NCBI GenBank assembly: GCA_002170005.2
Contig: NHGT02000015.1
Coordinates: 48,571-86,043, forward strand
From: a bacterium TMED144
Lineage (GTDB): Bacteria; Fidelibacterota; Marinisomatia; Marinisomatales; TCS55
Reading direction: 5' to 3'
Length of the DNA stretch: 37,473 nt
Below are positions 17,067 to 26,874 of this stretch, piece after piece (the first letter of the stretch is position 1; each line of letters begins with the position of its first letter). Below the pieces are notes generated by a model that worked only from the letters and a program-made list of their open reading frames with translations, searched no databases and was not told where the DNA came from. Made by a program: the position numbers and the translations under genes.

Positions 17067-19544
17067 TTATGAGGAAGGGATTTGCTTTTTATTGGTTATT
17101 TTTTTTCTTTTAAAATTTATAGGCTCAAATGTAAATATATTGTTTTTAACATCAATTTTAACACCAGCAACGTTTTTAAATTGTTTACCAGCAAGCAATA
17201 ATTCTGAAAGAGGATTTTCAATTGAATTTTGAATTTCTCTTCTTAAAAACCTAACTCCGTATTCAAGGCTAAACCCATTCTTTGATAATAGTCTCTTCGC
17301 TTTTTTTGATACAACCAAAGAAAGATTTAATTCTTTTAAATTTTCAATTAGATCTTCAAGCTGAAGATCTATAATATCAATTACTTTTTCAGGTCTAAGG
17401 GTGTGATAAACAATGCAATCATCTAATCTGTTAATAAATTCGGGGTTAAATGCATCCTTTACTTTATCAATTATTTTATCTTCAATCAATTTATGATTAT
17501 TATATAATTCTTCATCTACAAATCCATAGGAAGAATTTCCAAGAATCTCTTTTGTTCCTATATTTGATGTTAAAATTATTATTGTATTTTTAAAATCAAT
17601 AATTCTTCCTAGGCTATCAGTAAGTCTACCCTCGTCAAAAAGTTGAAGCAAAATATTAAATATATCAGGGTGAGCTTTTTCTATTTCATCAAATAATACC
17701 ACAGAAAATGGATTTCTTCTTACTTTTTCAGTTAGCTCACCACCATCATCATAACCCACATATCCAGGGGGTGCTCCAATTAATCTTGATACTGTAAATT
17801 TTTCAGAATACTCACTCATATCAAGCTTTATTAATGATTCATCTTTTGAGAATAAATATTTTGCTAAAGCTTTAGCTGTTTCTGTTTTTCCAACTCCTGT
17901 TGGACCTAAAAATAAAAAAACACCAATTGGTCTATCTTTTCTTTTTAATCCTGCCCTAGACCGTTGCATTGCTTTTGATAATATTTCTAATGGTTTTTTC
18001 TGACCAATTATTTTTTTTGAAAGTTCGAAATTCATTTTTAACAAATTTTCAGCTTCATTTTGAGCAACTTTATTTACTGGTATCGTTGTTACCATCGAAA
18101 TCATATCGGCTATATCATTTTCTGTAATTGTTACAGGATTTGATTTCTCATCAATTTTCCAATTTTTTTGAAGTTTAGAAAGTTTGTTTAATAATTTTTG
18201 CTCTATATCTCTAAAACTAGCAGCATCTTCAAACTTTTGAGCTACCACAACAGAGTTTTTTTCGCTCCTAACCTTTTCGATTTCTTTCTCTAGGTCAATA
18301 ACTTCTTTCGGAACTTTCATATTTATCATGTGTGCTCTTGATCCCGCTTCATCCATAATATCAATTGCTTTATCAGGAAGATATTTATCAGAAATATATC
18401 TATCAGACATTGTAACACAAGCTCTAATAGCATCGTTATCGTAGTAGACATTATGGTGTTTTTCATAAGTCTTTTTTAAACCATTTAATATATCAACTGA
18501 TTCTTGAATTGAAGGAGGAGAGATATTGATCTTTTGAAATCTTCGTTCTAAAGCACCATCCTTTTCAACATATTTTCTATATTCATCATTTGTAGTAGCT
18601 CCAATACAGTGTATGTCACCACGTGCAAGAGCTGGCTTAAACATATTTGATGCATCAAGAGAGCCTGAAGCGCTTCCAGCGCCGACAATGGTATGAAGTT
18701 CATCAATAAATAGAACTAAATCATTGTTAGTTTCTAATTCAGTCATTATCGTCTTCATTCGTTCTTCAAATTGGCCTCTATATTTAGTTCCAGCTATTAA
18801 TCCTGCTAAGTCCAAAGATAGAATTCTTTTATTATGCAGTAAACGTGGGACATCTTTTTTTATTACTCGCTGTGCCAATCCTTCAATTATTGCGGTTTTA
18901 CCAACACCTGGCTCGCCTACAAGAGCAGGGTTGTTTTTCTTTCTTCTAGACAGTATCTGAGCAACTCTTTCTATTTCTTTATATCTTCCAATAACAGGAT
19001 CTAATTTATTTTCTTTCGCTAGAAGTGTTATATCTCTTGAAAAATGATCAAGAGCAGGAGTTTTTGATTTACCTGATTTTTCAATCTTATTAGATTGCTC
19101 TGTTTTATCTGAAGATGATTCATCATGAATCAAATCAAGAACACTCTCATAGTCTAAATTATGGGAATTTAAAACTTCATAGGCTATGCCTTCGTTTTCT
19201 TTTAGCATTGATAGTAATAAATGCTCATCATCGGCAATAGTTGACCCTAGAGATGTTGCTTCATTAAAAGCATTTCTCAATATTCTTTCAGCTCTTCTTG
19301 TTAGGGGTAGGTGTCCCAGCGTCATAGTTCCGCCAGAAGTCTTAATCATATCTTCAATCATTGATTGTATATCAACAATACTGCAGTCGTAAATATCTAA
19401 AATTTTATAACTCAAGCCTGAGTCTTCTTTTAACAATCCTAACAAAAGATGTTCTGAACCAACATAGCTGTGGCCCAATCTAATTGCTTCCTCTTTAGCA
19501 AATTTAAGGATGTTTTGAACTCTATTTGAAAAATTTTCTTTCAT
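17067..19544 (-). CDS. clpC: ClpC-type AAA+ unfoldase
   Basis: Hsp100 unfoldase that feeds proteins to ClpP. The 825-residue protein has the double Clp_N repeat (about 1-145), first AAA+ domain with Walker A GEPGVGKT at 210-217, a short coiled middle region holding a UVR-like motif (around KFEDAASFRDIEQKLLNKL), and a second AAA+ domain with Walker A GPTGVGKT (about 550) and DMSEYSEKFTVSRLIGAPPG. The UVR motif and short M-domain identify ClpC rather than ClpA or ClpB. clpP, ctsR and mcsAB are not in the window. It follows lolD after 30 bases. The C-terminus is lysine-rich (KRKKITNKKQIPSS). Confidence 0.95.
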   Translation of the reverse strand: MKENFSNRVQNILKFAKEEAIRLGHSYVGSEHLLLGLLKEDSGLSYKILDIYDCSIVDIQSMIEDMIKTSGGTMTLGHLPLTRRAERILRNAFNEATSLGSTIADDEHLLLSMLKENEGIAYEVLNSHNLDYESVLDLIHDESSSDKTEQSNKIEKSGKSKTPALDHFSRDITLLAKENKLDPVIGRYKEIERVAQILSRRKKNNPALVGEPGVGKTAIIEGLAQRVIKKDVPRLLHNKRILSLDLAGLIAGTKYRGQFEERMKTIMTELETNNDLVLFIDELHTIVGAGSASGSLDASNMFKPALARGDIHCIGATTNDEYRKYVEKDGALERRFQKINISPPSIQESVDILNGLKKTYEKHHNVYYDNDAIRACVTMSDRYISDKYLPDKAIDIMDEAGSRAHMINMKVPKEVIDLEKEIEKVRSEKNSVVVAQKFEDAASFRDIEQKLLNKLSKLQKNWKIDEKSNPVTITENDIADMISMVTTIPVNKVAQNEAENLLKMNFELSKKIIGQKKPLEILSKAMQRSRAGLKRKDRPIGVFLFLGPTGVGKTETAKALAKYLFSKDESLIKLDMSEYSEKFTVSRLIGAPPGYVGYDDGGELTEKVRRNPFSVVLFDEIEKAHPDIFNILLQLFDEGRLTDSLGRIIDFKNTIIILTSNIGTKEILGNSSYGFVDEELYNNHKLIEDKIIDKVKDAFNPEFINRLDDCIVYHTLRPEKVIDIIDLQLEDLIENLKELNLSLVVSKKAKRLLSKNGFSLEYGVRFLRREIQNSIENPLSELLLAGKQFKNVAGVKIDVKNNIFTFEPINFKRKKITNKKQIPSS

Positions 19545-19574
19545 TTGATTACATTTCTCAGGATTACTAGAATA

Positions 19575-20264
19575 CTATTTAAAGCGATCTCTTATTTTAA
19601 ATTGATTTTTTGTAATCTCAAATTTTTTATTTCCAAGTTTCGATAGTTTTTTATTATGGGTAGATAGTACAATAGTCTGATCAAATTCTTCTCTAACTTT
19701 TAGCAAAAGATCAATTAATCTTTCAGCATTCTCAGCATCGAGATTTCCTGTTGGCTCATCAGCAAGTATAATTTTAGGGTTATTCATCAAAGCTCTAGCG
19801 ACAGAGACTCTGGCTTTTTCACCTCCAGATAATTGGCTAGGAAAAGAATTTATTTTGTCAACAATTTGGACGTGGTCAAGTAGATCTTTTGCCATTGAAT
19901 AATTAGGTTTTTTTTCAGCGATTAAATTTGGCATTATGACATTGTCTATAACATTAAATTCAGGAATTAAATGATGAAACTGGAATATAAAACCAATCAT
20001 ATTCAGTCTAAGATCTGATAATTGATTATCACTAAATTTAGAAAGGTCTAATCCATCAAATTGAATTGAACCAGAGTCGGGTTTGTCCAATGTTCCAATT
20101 ATATTTAAAAGTGTTGACTTTCCTATGCCACTAGGACCTACGACTGTAACAAAATCTTTTTCTTTAATTTCAAACGATATTTTTTTTAAAACAGGCAATA
20201 TATTATTTCCATTTCCATAGCTTTTATAAATATTCCTTGCCGCTATTAGTGAGATTTCAGTCAT
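19575..20264 (-). CDS. lolD: ABC transporter ATPase, LolD-type
   Basis: A 229-residue ABC ATPase of the MacB/LolD group. Walker A is GPSGIGKST (43-51), the signature is LSGGEKARVSVARAL (about 143-157), and Walker B is IILADEPTGNLD (about 164-175), where the trailing PTGNLD is typical of LolD/FtsE/MacB. Its ATG overlaps the TGA of the upstream permease (ATGA), and two LolC/E-type permeases precede it, so it most likely energises release of lipoproteins from the inner membrane to LolA. The signature has EKAR in place of the usual EQQR. LolA and LolB are not in the window. A non-Lol export role cannot be excluded, but the diderm context fits. Confidence 0.88.
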   Translation of the reverse strand: MTEISLIAARNIYKSYGNGNNILPVLKKISFEIKEKDFVTVVGPSGIGKSTLLNIIGTLDKPDSGSIQFDGLDLSKFSDNQLSDLRLNMIGFIFQFHHLIPEFNVIDNVIMPNLIAEKKPNYSMAKDLLDHVQIVDKINSFPSQLSGGEKARVSVARALMNNPKIILADEPTGNLDAENAERLIDLLLKVREEFDQTIVLSTHNKKLSKLGNKKFEITKNQFKIRDRFK

Positions 20265-21436
20265 ATTGCTTCTAAAAAATTTGTTTTTCTTATCTTGTTA
20301 GATGCGATTTTCGCGGCAATCAAAATCATAAAGACAATAACAAAATTAATTAAGAATATGTCATTGAAGTTGATTTCCATCGGCAATACTTCAACGAAAT
20401 AAATATCGCTTGGTAGCTTCATAATTTCAAGACTATTTTGCACAAAGACTATAAGTAGTCCAAGACCTAAACCAAATAAAGACGATATTCCTCCTATAAG
20501 TAAACTTTGTTTTAAGATCAAACTTTTTAAAACTTGATCGCTAGCACCTAAAACCTTTAAAATTGCGAATTGCTTTATTTTTTGAACAATTATTAATAAT
20601 AAACAAGAAACTAAGTTAAAACAAGCAACTAAGATGATAAGCAGGAGAGTAATAAATGTTCCAATTTTTTCTAATTTCATGGCCTCAAAGAGCTGGTGAT
20701 GAGTATCTTTCCATGATGTAATATTTAAATATGGAAACTTATCCAATATTTGCTGCTTAGCATCTAAGGAGCTTAAACCGCCAAGCCTTATATCAATTCC
20801 GTCTGGTTTTTTTTTCCTTACAAACAGGGAATTACCAATCTCTTCAGGAACAAAAACAATTTGATTGTCAAAATCTAAAACTTTGGTATGAAATACTTGT
20901 GAAATTCTACATTGCTTTATTTTTGGGATTCCGAAGGAAAGATTTTGATCTAGGGGGCTAATTATTTTTACTAGATCTCCTTTTTTTACACTTAATTTTT
21001 GAGCCGTTACTTGACCAATAATTATTCTAGGAATATTGTCATTTTTTACTTTATCATCGTCATCAATATTGTAAAATTTTTTTAAATACCTGAAATCTAT
21101 CGATTTAAAAGTTAACATTTCTTTCAGCTCATTTTTTGCAATTATTAATCCTTTTCTTTTTTTAAATGGTACGGCATAAGAAATTCCGTTCATATATTTG
21201 ATTATTTCCAATTCTTTTTCAAAATTTCTAAAACCTGAGATTCTTAAATCACCTTCAAAAGATATAATTTTTTTTTTAACTTTGCCTTCAAATCCATTAA
21301 GTATTGAAATAGAAATAATTAACGCAATACAGCCCAATGAAAATCCAAGCATTGATATCCAAATATTTAGCTTTCCTGGGCCAGGCATTTCTTTTGCTCT
21401 TAAAAAGCCAAAAGGAAGTTTAAATTTATTGATCAT
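20261..21436 (-). CDS. Lipoprotein-releasing permease, LolC/LolE family (second copy)
   Basis: A 391-residue membrane protein with the FtsX/MacB layout: one N-terminal helix (about 25-50), a large periplasmic region (about 52-255) and three C-terminal helices (about 258-285, 305-332 and 355-378). The phrase ISILNGFEGKVKKKI (about 44-58) just after the first helix is characteristic of LolC/LolE, and the cytoplasmic coupling stretch KQFAILKVLGASDQ (about 290-303) of the family is clear. Its ATG shares one base with the stop of the first permease (TAATG) and its TGA overlaps lolD, so the three are translationally coupled. LolC versus LolE cannot be told by eye. Confidence 0.85.
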   Translation of the reverse strand: MINKFKLPFGFLRAKEMPGPGKLNIWISMLGFSLGCIALIISISILNGFEGKVKKKIISFEGDLRISGFRNFEKELEIIKYMNGISYAVPFKKRKGLIIAKNELKEMLTFKSIDFRYLKKFYNIDDDDKVKNDNIPRIIIGQVTAQKLSVKKGDLVKIISPLDQNLSFGIPKIKQCRISQVFHTKVLDFDNQIVFVPEEIGNSLFVRKKKPDGIDIRLGGLSSLDAKQQILDKFPYLNITSWKDTHHQLFEAMKLEKIGTFITLLLIILVACFNLVSCLLLIIVQKIKQFAILKVLGASDQVLKSLILKQSLLIGGISSLFGLGLGLLIVFVQNSLEIMKLPSDIYFVEVLPMEINFNDIFLINFVIVFMILIAAKIASNKIRKTNFLEAI

Positions 21437-22629
21437 TAATATTTTATTCCTTCTGAGGGATTAATTTTACTTATCTCTTTCAACGGCCACAAAATTGAAA
21501 TTGTTGAAAATAGAATACTTGCAACAGAAATAAAAAAAATATATTTAATATCGATATATATTGGAAGATAATCCATAAAGTAAACACTTTCAGAAATGGA
21601 TAAGAATTTAAATTTATTTTGCAGTGTCCCAAAAATAACAGCTAATAATACTCCCATTAATGTCCCTATTGTGCCTATGATTAATCCGTGATAGATAAAT
21701 ATTTTTTTAATACTATTTTTTCTCATTCCCATAGATAATAACAATCCTATTTGTCCTGCTTTATCGATAATTGTCATCGAGGTGCCTGAGATGATATTCA
21801 CCAAAGAAACAAATGCAATTATACCAAATATTAACAAAATTGGAAGTTTTTGTATTTTAATCCACTTATATAATGAGCTATTCTTATCTTTCCATGTTAT
21901 ATAATTCAAAGGATACAGTAAATTTGAATCTAAGTATTGTGTTATTTCATCAATGTCTTTTGAATTTTTAATTCTCAAATTCAAACCATCAATTGTATTT
22001 GTTTCATTTACAAATCGTAATAATTGATTTATATTTATAAAAACAATTGATTCATCATATTCACTCAAACCAGAATTGAATATTCCTGTCACAAAAAATT
22101 TTTCAATTTTATTTTTTTTAAATTGTATTGAGCTTGTATTCATAATTACAACATTTGAACCAACTGTAACTTCCAGTGCTTTAGCAAGGCTATGACTTAT
22201 AATAATATTTTTATTAATTAAATCACTTTTACCCTTTGTCAAAAAATCATTAAAAGGGAAGCTATTTTTTCTATCTAAGCCAACTATTATAATTCCATCA
22301 TTTATGTTTTTTGAGCGGATGATTGCTGGCTCACTCTTGAATGAATCAATTAAAATTCTATCTTTAAACATTATATCTAGAGAGTCAGCTATAATTTGAC
22401 CATTATTAAATGGCTTATTAAAAAAATGTTTTATTTGAATATGCCCGTCAAAATTTGTTATTTTTTCTGATATAACATTTTCAAATCCATTTAGTATAAA
22501 AAAAGTTATTAATAATGACGATACTCCGAATGAGAGACCAACGATAGATAGCAAACTAGCAGTCTTAGTGAAATTGTTTTTATAATTTGAAAAAATATAT
22601 TGAAATGCTATACGATAAGAAAGATTCAA
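21436..22629 (-). CDS. Lipoprotein-releasing permease, LolC/LolE family (first copy)
   Basis: A 397-residue paralogue of the downstream permease with the same layout: helix near 22-48, periplasmic region to about 262, then three helices (about 264-287, 310-335 and 360-383). FILNGFENVISEKI (about 44-57) is the LolC/E hallmark, and KAGQIGLLLSMGMRKNSIKK carries the coupling-helix region. The start is TTG (22629-22627), one base after the lysS stop; the conserved LSYRIAFQYI begins immediately, so the start is well placed. The two permeases differ enough that a LolC-LolE heterodimer, rather than a recent duplication, is likely. Confidence 0.85.
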   Translation of the reverse strand: MNLSYRIAFQYIFSNYKNNFTKTASLLSIVGLSFGVSSLLITFFILNGFENVISEKITNFDGHIQIKHFFNKPFNNGQIIADSLDIMFKDRILIDSFKSEPAIIRSKNINDGIIIVGLDRKNSFPFNDFLTKGKSDLINKNIIISHSLAKALEVTVGSNVVIMNTSSIQFKKNKIEKFFVTGIFNSGLSEYDESIVFININQLLRFVNETNTIDGLNLRIKNSKDIDEITQYLDSNLLYPLNYITWKDKNSSLYKWIKIQKLPILLIFGIIAFVSLVNIISGTSMTIIDKAGQIGLLLSMGMRKNSIKKIFIYHGLIIGTIGTLMGVLLAVIFGTLQNKFKFLSISESVYFMDYLPIYIDIKYIFFISVASILFSTISILWPLKEISKINPSEGIKY

Positions 22630-22630
22630 T

Positions 22631-24124
22631 TTATTTTTTTTCTTCTGTTCTCATTGCTGGGAAAAGTATAACATCTTTTATATTTGTACTTCCAGTTAAA
22701 AGCATAACTAACCTGTCAATACCAATACCTACGCCTCCAGTTGGGGGCATACCGTGCTCAACAGCTTGAAGGAAATCCTCATCTATGGGGTGAGCTTCTT
22801 CATCTCCAAACTGTGATAACTTTTCTTGCGATTCAAATCTTGCTCTCTGATCAACAGGGTCATTTAGCTCAGAAAATGCGTTGGCGAATTCTGCCCCTCC
22901 TATAAATAATTCAAATCTTTCAACTAAATCTGGATCGTTATTTCTATGTTTTTTTGCTAACGGTGAGATGGCTTTTGGATAATCAATTACAAAAGTTGGC
23001 TCAATTAAATTAGGTTCAACTAATTCACTCATCATCTCATCAATTAATTGACCATAATTTTTGTTTTCAGTGTTAATATTTTTACTTAAACATATTTTTT
23101 TTAAAGAACTTTCATCTTTTTGGGAAATATCTTCGCCTACAGATTCTGATAAAAGTTGCATAATTGGTCGCTTATTAAATGGTTTTGTAAAATCAATTAA
23201 TGATTTTCCCCATTTTATCTTTTCAATTGCAATTTTTTTAGCGACCTCTTTTATCATTTCTTCAACTATCAACATATTATCTTCATAATCAGCATAAGCC
23301 CAGTAAAATTCTAGCATAGTAAATTCAGGATTATGATTTCTATCCATTCCTTCATTTCTAAAATCTTTAGAGATTTCATAAACTCTTTCAAATCCTCCAA
23401 TAATTAATCTTTTTAGGTATAATTCATCTGCAATTCTAAGAAATAGCTTTTGATTCAAAGCATTATGATGAGTAATAAATGGTCTGGCATTTGCACCTCC
23501 ATACAAAGGTTGAAGAACAGGAGTTTCGACCTCTAAAAAATTTCTACTATCTAAAAAATCTCTTATAGTTTTAATAATTAAAGATCTTTTTACGAAAATT
23601 TCTTTTACCTCTGGATTTATAATCAAATCTAAATATCGTTTTCTATATCTCTGTTCTTTATTATTAAAGGCATCATATATTTGACCATCTTTTTCTTTAA
23701 CGACTGGTAACGGCCTTATTGATTTACTTAAAATTGTAAAGTCATTGGCTCTTACTGTTACTTCACCAACTTTAGTTTTAAAAACCAATCCATCGATTCC
23801 TATAAAATCGCCAATATCTAGTAATTTGAATAAATCATACTTTTTTTCACCAACATTGTCCTTTTTTAAAAAAACTTGCATTCTTCCTTCATGGTCTTGA
23901 ATGGTAAAAAAAGAAGCACTGCCCATTGTTCTCATTGACATTATTCTACCAGCTATTGTAACAGCTTTATTTTCAAAATTTATAAAATCACAAACTATTT
24001 CTTTATTATTTTGTTTTGGTTCAAATTTTTGAGGATAAGGGTCTACTCCATAATCATAGACTTTATTTAATTTGTCTAATCTAAATTTAATTATTTGATT
24101 TAAACTTTTATTCGATTCTGTCAT
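22631..24124 (-). CDS. lysS: Lysyl-tRNA synthetase, class II
   Basis: Charges tRNA-Lys; cytosolic homodimer. The 497-residue length is normal for class II LysS. An OB-fold anticodon domain occupies about 50-150 (AVTIAGRIMSMRTMGSASFF), and the catalytic domain holds motif 2 in FERVYEISKDFRNEGMDRNH (about 245-264), then PEFTMLEFYWAY, and motif 3 GVGIGIDRLVMLLTG (about 467-481). The ATG overlaps the prfB stop (ATGA), the same prfB-lysS pairing seen in many bacteria, including E. coli. Discrimination from AsnRS/AspRS rests on the HNPEFTMLEFYWAYADY segment. Identity is secure. Confidence 0.97.
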   Translation of the reverse strand: MTESNKSLNQIIKFRLDKLNKVYDYGVDPYPQKFEPKQNNKEIVCDFINFENKAVTIAGRIMSMRTMGSASFFTIQDHEGRMQVFLKKDNVGEKKYDLFKLLDIGDFIGIDGLVFKTKVGEVTVRANDFTILSKSIRPLPVVKEKDGQIYDAFNNKEQRYRKRYLDLIINPEVKEIFVKRSLIIKTIRDFLDSRNFLEVETPVLQPLYGGANARPFITHHNALNQKLFLRIADELYLKRLIIGGFERVYEISKDFRNEGMDRNHNPEFTMLEFYWAYADYEDNMLIVEEMIKEVAKKIAIEKIKWGKSLIDFTKPFNKRPIMQLLSESVGEDISQKDESSLKKICLSKNINTENKNYGQLIDEMMSELVEPNLIEPTFVIDYPKAISPLAKKHRNNDPDLVERFELFIGGAEFANAFSELNDPVDQRARFESQEKLSQFGDEEAHPIDEDFLQAVEHGMPPTGGVGIGIDRLVMLLTGSTNIKDVILFPAMRTEEKK

Positions 24125-25231
24125 TTAATATCCTGATTTTTTAAGTTATTTATTAAAAATGAATTAATGAAATTATCTATTTCCCCATTCATAACTTTAG
24201 ATATATTTGAAGTTTCTTCTTTTGTTCTGTGATCTTTTACCATATTATAAGGATGAAAAACATATGATCTTATTTGGCTACCCCAAGCAATATCTTTTTT
24301 TTCATCCTCTAAGTTTTTCATCTGCTCTTTTTCCTTCTCAAGTTCAATTTGATATAATTTTGCTTTCAAAACTTTAAGGGCGGTTGCTTTGTTTTTATGC
24401 TGGCTTCTTTCATTCTGACATTGAACAACAACGTTTGTAGGTAAATGAGTAATTCTGATTGCTGAATCAGTTTTATTAACATGTTGACCGCCTGCTCCAC
24501 TCGCCCTGTATGTGTCTATCCTTAAGTCATTTGGGTCTATTTCAATTTCAATATCCTCATCTGAAGCAGGATAGACAAACACAGATGCAAAAGAAGTATG
24601 TCTTTTATTATTAGAATCAAATGGAGAAATTCTAACCAATCTATGAACACCTGCTTCAGCTTTTAAAAAACCGTATGCAAATTCACCTTCTATTTCAATT
24701 GTAATATCTTTAATGCCAGCTTCGTCTCCAGGTTGGAAATCAAGAATTGATTTTTTAAAATTTTTTTTCTCAATCCATCTATCATACATCCTGTATAGCA
24801 TTTCAGCCCAATCTTGACTTTCTGTTCCTCCGGCTCCTGGATGAATTGTCATTATAGCACTTTGCTTATCGTGGTTATTGCTTAATGTTAGCTTTACCTC
24901 AATTTCATTGATTTTATTGCGATATTTTATTAATTCACTTTCAGCTTCAGTTAATGAAATCTCTTGGGAATCTGCAAATTCTATGATTATTTTGGTATCG
25001 TCTTTAATATTTTCTAATTCATCCCAAGCTTTTATTTCTTTATCAAGAGTAGAGTTTTCTTTTAAAAGCTTTGATGCTTTATTACTATCTGTCCAAAAGT
25101 CAGGCTTCAAAGATGTTTTTTGGAGATTAGCTAATAGTTGTTTTTTAGAATTAAGGTCAAAGATGCCTCCTAATTTTATTATGTTTAGCAGACAAAATTT
25201 TAAATTCTTCTTTAAGCTGATATAATTCCAT
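24121..25231 (-). CDS. prfB: Peptide chain release factor 2, with programmed +1 frameshift
   Basis: Terminates translation at UGA and UAA. The gene is read in two frames: a 24-codon first part starts at ATG 25231-25229 and meets TGA at 25159-25157; shifting +1 at the preceding CTT joins it to the long second frame, giving about 369 residues against 365 in E. coli RF2. The join reads ...RRHL then DLNSKKQLL. The stop-codon recognition SPF motif falls at about 202-204 and GGQ (SGAGGQHVNK) at about 247-249, three residues short of their E. coli positions, which supports the upstream part. Without the shift the product is a 24-residue peptide. A TTG at 25110 could mimic a start but would remove the conserved N-terminus. 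It starts 11 bases after cdaA. Confidence 0.95.
25156..25171 (-). promoter_or_regulatory. RF2 programmed frameshift site
   Basis: On the minus strand the sequence AGGAGG CAT CTT TGA C runs from 25171 to 25156: an internal Shine-Dalgarno AGGAGG, a three-base spacer, the slippery CTT and the in-frame TGA followed by C. This is the E. coli RF2 recoding design (there AGGGGG TAT CTT TGA C), in which scarce RF2 lets the ribosome slip +1 and so raises RF2 synthesis. TGA followed by C is the weak termination context expected. Confidence 0.95.
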
Positions 25232-25242
25232 AAGACAATTTA

Positions 25243-26019
25243 CTAATCACCCGATGAAATAAACATACTATCGTTAAGATACTTTCTCAAACTAATTTCA
25301 TCTAATCCTATTTCAGCAAATCTACCATCTTCAGCAACAGAAATTTGAGATTTTTCCTCTGAAATCAAAATAACTATTGCGTCGGTCTCTTCAGTGATTC
25401 CTAGTGCAGCTCTGTGCCTGGTCCCCATTTCAGGATCAATCATTTTACTTTCTGTTAAAGGTAAGATACAACCTGCTGAATCTATTAAGTCATTTTGTAT
25501 TATTATTGCACCATCATGTAAGGGTGATGAAGGATTAAAAATTGAAATTATTAAGGGGGATGTAACAAGAGCTTTCAGTTCTGTTCCTTGGTCCTTGTAT
25601 GACCTTAAGCCCGTTTCTCGCTGAATAACTATTAACCCGCCCCATTTTTTTTTTGCTAAAACTAAGCTTGATTCAACAATTGATAAAATTGTGTTTGATG
25701 TTCCAACCTTGAATATTTTGCTAAAAAAACGAGTTTGACCTACATATATTAACAACCTTCTTAATTCAGGCTGGAATAAAATAACAAAAGCTACAACCCA
25801 TACAGTTTGAAATTGGTTGATCAACCAAGAAGATGTGTTTAATCCAAAGGCATTAAATAAGAAAGACCCAAACATTAAAAAGATCATTCCTGCTAACATA
25901 AGGCCAGCATTTGTTCCTTTAAAATAAATATAGATCTTATAAAAAAACCATGTAACAATAGCTATATCAATTAAATCAAAAAGAGTTATCGTCAAAAATC
26001 CAATTTGAAATAATACCAT
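25243..26019 (-). CDS. cdaA: Diadenylate cyclase, CdaA type (c-di-AMP synthase)
   Basis: Makes cyclic di-AMP from two ATP. The 258-residue protein has three N-terminal membrane helices (about 5-30, 38-60 and 68-85) and a cytosolic DAC domain (about 105-240). The catalytic DGA is D169-G170-A171 and the second motif, GTRHRAA, puts R201-H202-R203 in the active site; both are intact. The start ATG is at 26019-26017, four bases after folP. No ybbR-like regulator (CdaR) or phosphodiesterase is present in the window. Adjacency of folP and this cyclase recurs in several diderm phyla. The gene shows that this organism very probably uses c-di-AMP. Confidence 0.93.
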   Translation of the reverse strand: MVLFQIGFLTITLFDLIDIAIVTWFFYKIYIYFKGTNAGLMLAGMIFLMFGSFLFNAFGLNTSSWLINQFQTVWVVAFVILFQPELRRLLIYVGQTRFFSKIFKVGTSNTILSIVESSLVLAKKKWGGLIVIQRETGLRSYKDQGTELKALVTSPLIISIFNPSSPLHDGAIIIQNDLIDSAGCILPLTESKMIDPEMGTRHRAALGITEETDAIVILISEEKSQISVAEDGRFAEIGLDEISLRKYLNDSMFISSGD

Positions 26020-26023
26020 AATC

Positions 26024-26869
26024 TTATGCCTTTAATATTTTTTCAAAAATGGTTAAGGCCCTTCTCATCTCTAATACATCATGAACTCTAATAATTTTTA
26101 CACCTTGTGTTATAGCGAAAAGATTTGATGAAATTGTTCCCTCAAGCCTTTTTTCAGGAGGGCAATTTAATATATCACCTATAAAAGATTTTCTAGATGT
26201 ACCAATCAAAGTATGGCATCCCAATTTACATATAATATCAATATTTTTTAATATTTTTAAATTATGCTGCAATGTCTTACCAAATCCAATGCCAGGATCT
26301 AAAATTATTTTATCAAGAGGAAAAGCCTTTTTATCAAGCTTTCTAATTTGTTTACTAAAAAATCTACTAATTTCATCAATTACATTGTTGTAATATGGGT
26401 TTTTTTGCATTTGTTTTGGATTTCCCTGCATATGCATTAAGACTACAGGAGTATTATTTTTTACTACAAGTTCAATCATATCAGGATCATGAGATAAGCC
26501 TGTAATATCATTAATTATATTTGCACCATACTTGATGGCTTCAGATGCAACATCTGCCTTGTAAGTGTCTACAGAAATTAGACATTCAACTTCATTTTTA
26601 ATTTTTTCAATAACTGGAATAATTCTGTCTATTTCTTCTTGAGAAGAAATAGGGGTTGAACCAGGCCTGCTTGATTCACCACCGATGTCAATTATATCAC
26701 AACCGTCATTTAATAATTTTATTGCTTTATTAAATGCTTTTTTTGGATTTAAATAAAGACCACCATCGCTAAAGGAATCCGGGGTAATATTTAGTATTCC
26801 TAAAATCAGTACTCGATCTGGATTTATTAACCATTTCTCAAAATGATAATCTTGGAACACAGAATGCAA
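26024..26869 (-). CDS. folP: Dihydropteroate synthase
   Basis: Condenses p-aminobenzoate with the pterin pyrophosphate to make dihydropteroate, the sulfonamide target. The 281-residue TIM-barrel protein shows GILNITPDSFSDGG (about 24-37) and DIGGESSRPGS (about 61-71), the two family signatures, and a later GFGKTLQHN and GTSRKSFIG (about 222-230). The start is TTG (26869-26867), five bases downstream of the ftsH stop; no nearer ATG exists before the conserved block. Other folate synthesis genes are not in the window. It is probably co-transcribed with ftsH and cdaA. Confidence 0.95.
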   Translation of the reverse strand: MHSVFQDYHFEKWLINPDRVLILGILNITPDSFSDGGLYLNPKKAFNKAIKLLNDGCDIIDIGGESSRPGSTPISSQEEIDRIIPVIEKIKNEVECLISVDTYKADVASEAIKYGANIINDITGLSHDPDMIELVVKNNTPVVLMHMQGNPKQMQKNPYYNNVIDEISRFFSKQIRKLDKKAFPLDKIILDPGIGFGKTLQHNLKILKNIDIICKLGCHTLIGTSRKSFIGDILNCPPEKRLEGTISSNLFAITQGVKIIRVHDVLEMRRALTIFEKILKA

Positions 26870-26874
26870 ATATT

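Noticed and set aside
24121..25110. prfB starting at TTG 25110
   Set aside because: This would omit the conserved RF2 N-terminus; the upstream 24-codon frame and the classic frameshift site explain the true start at 25231.
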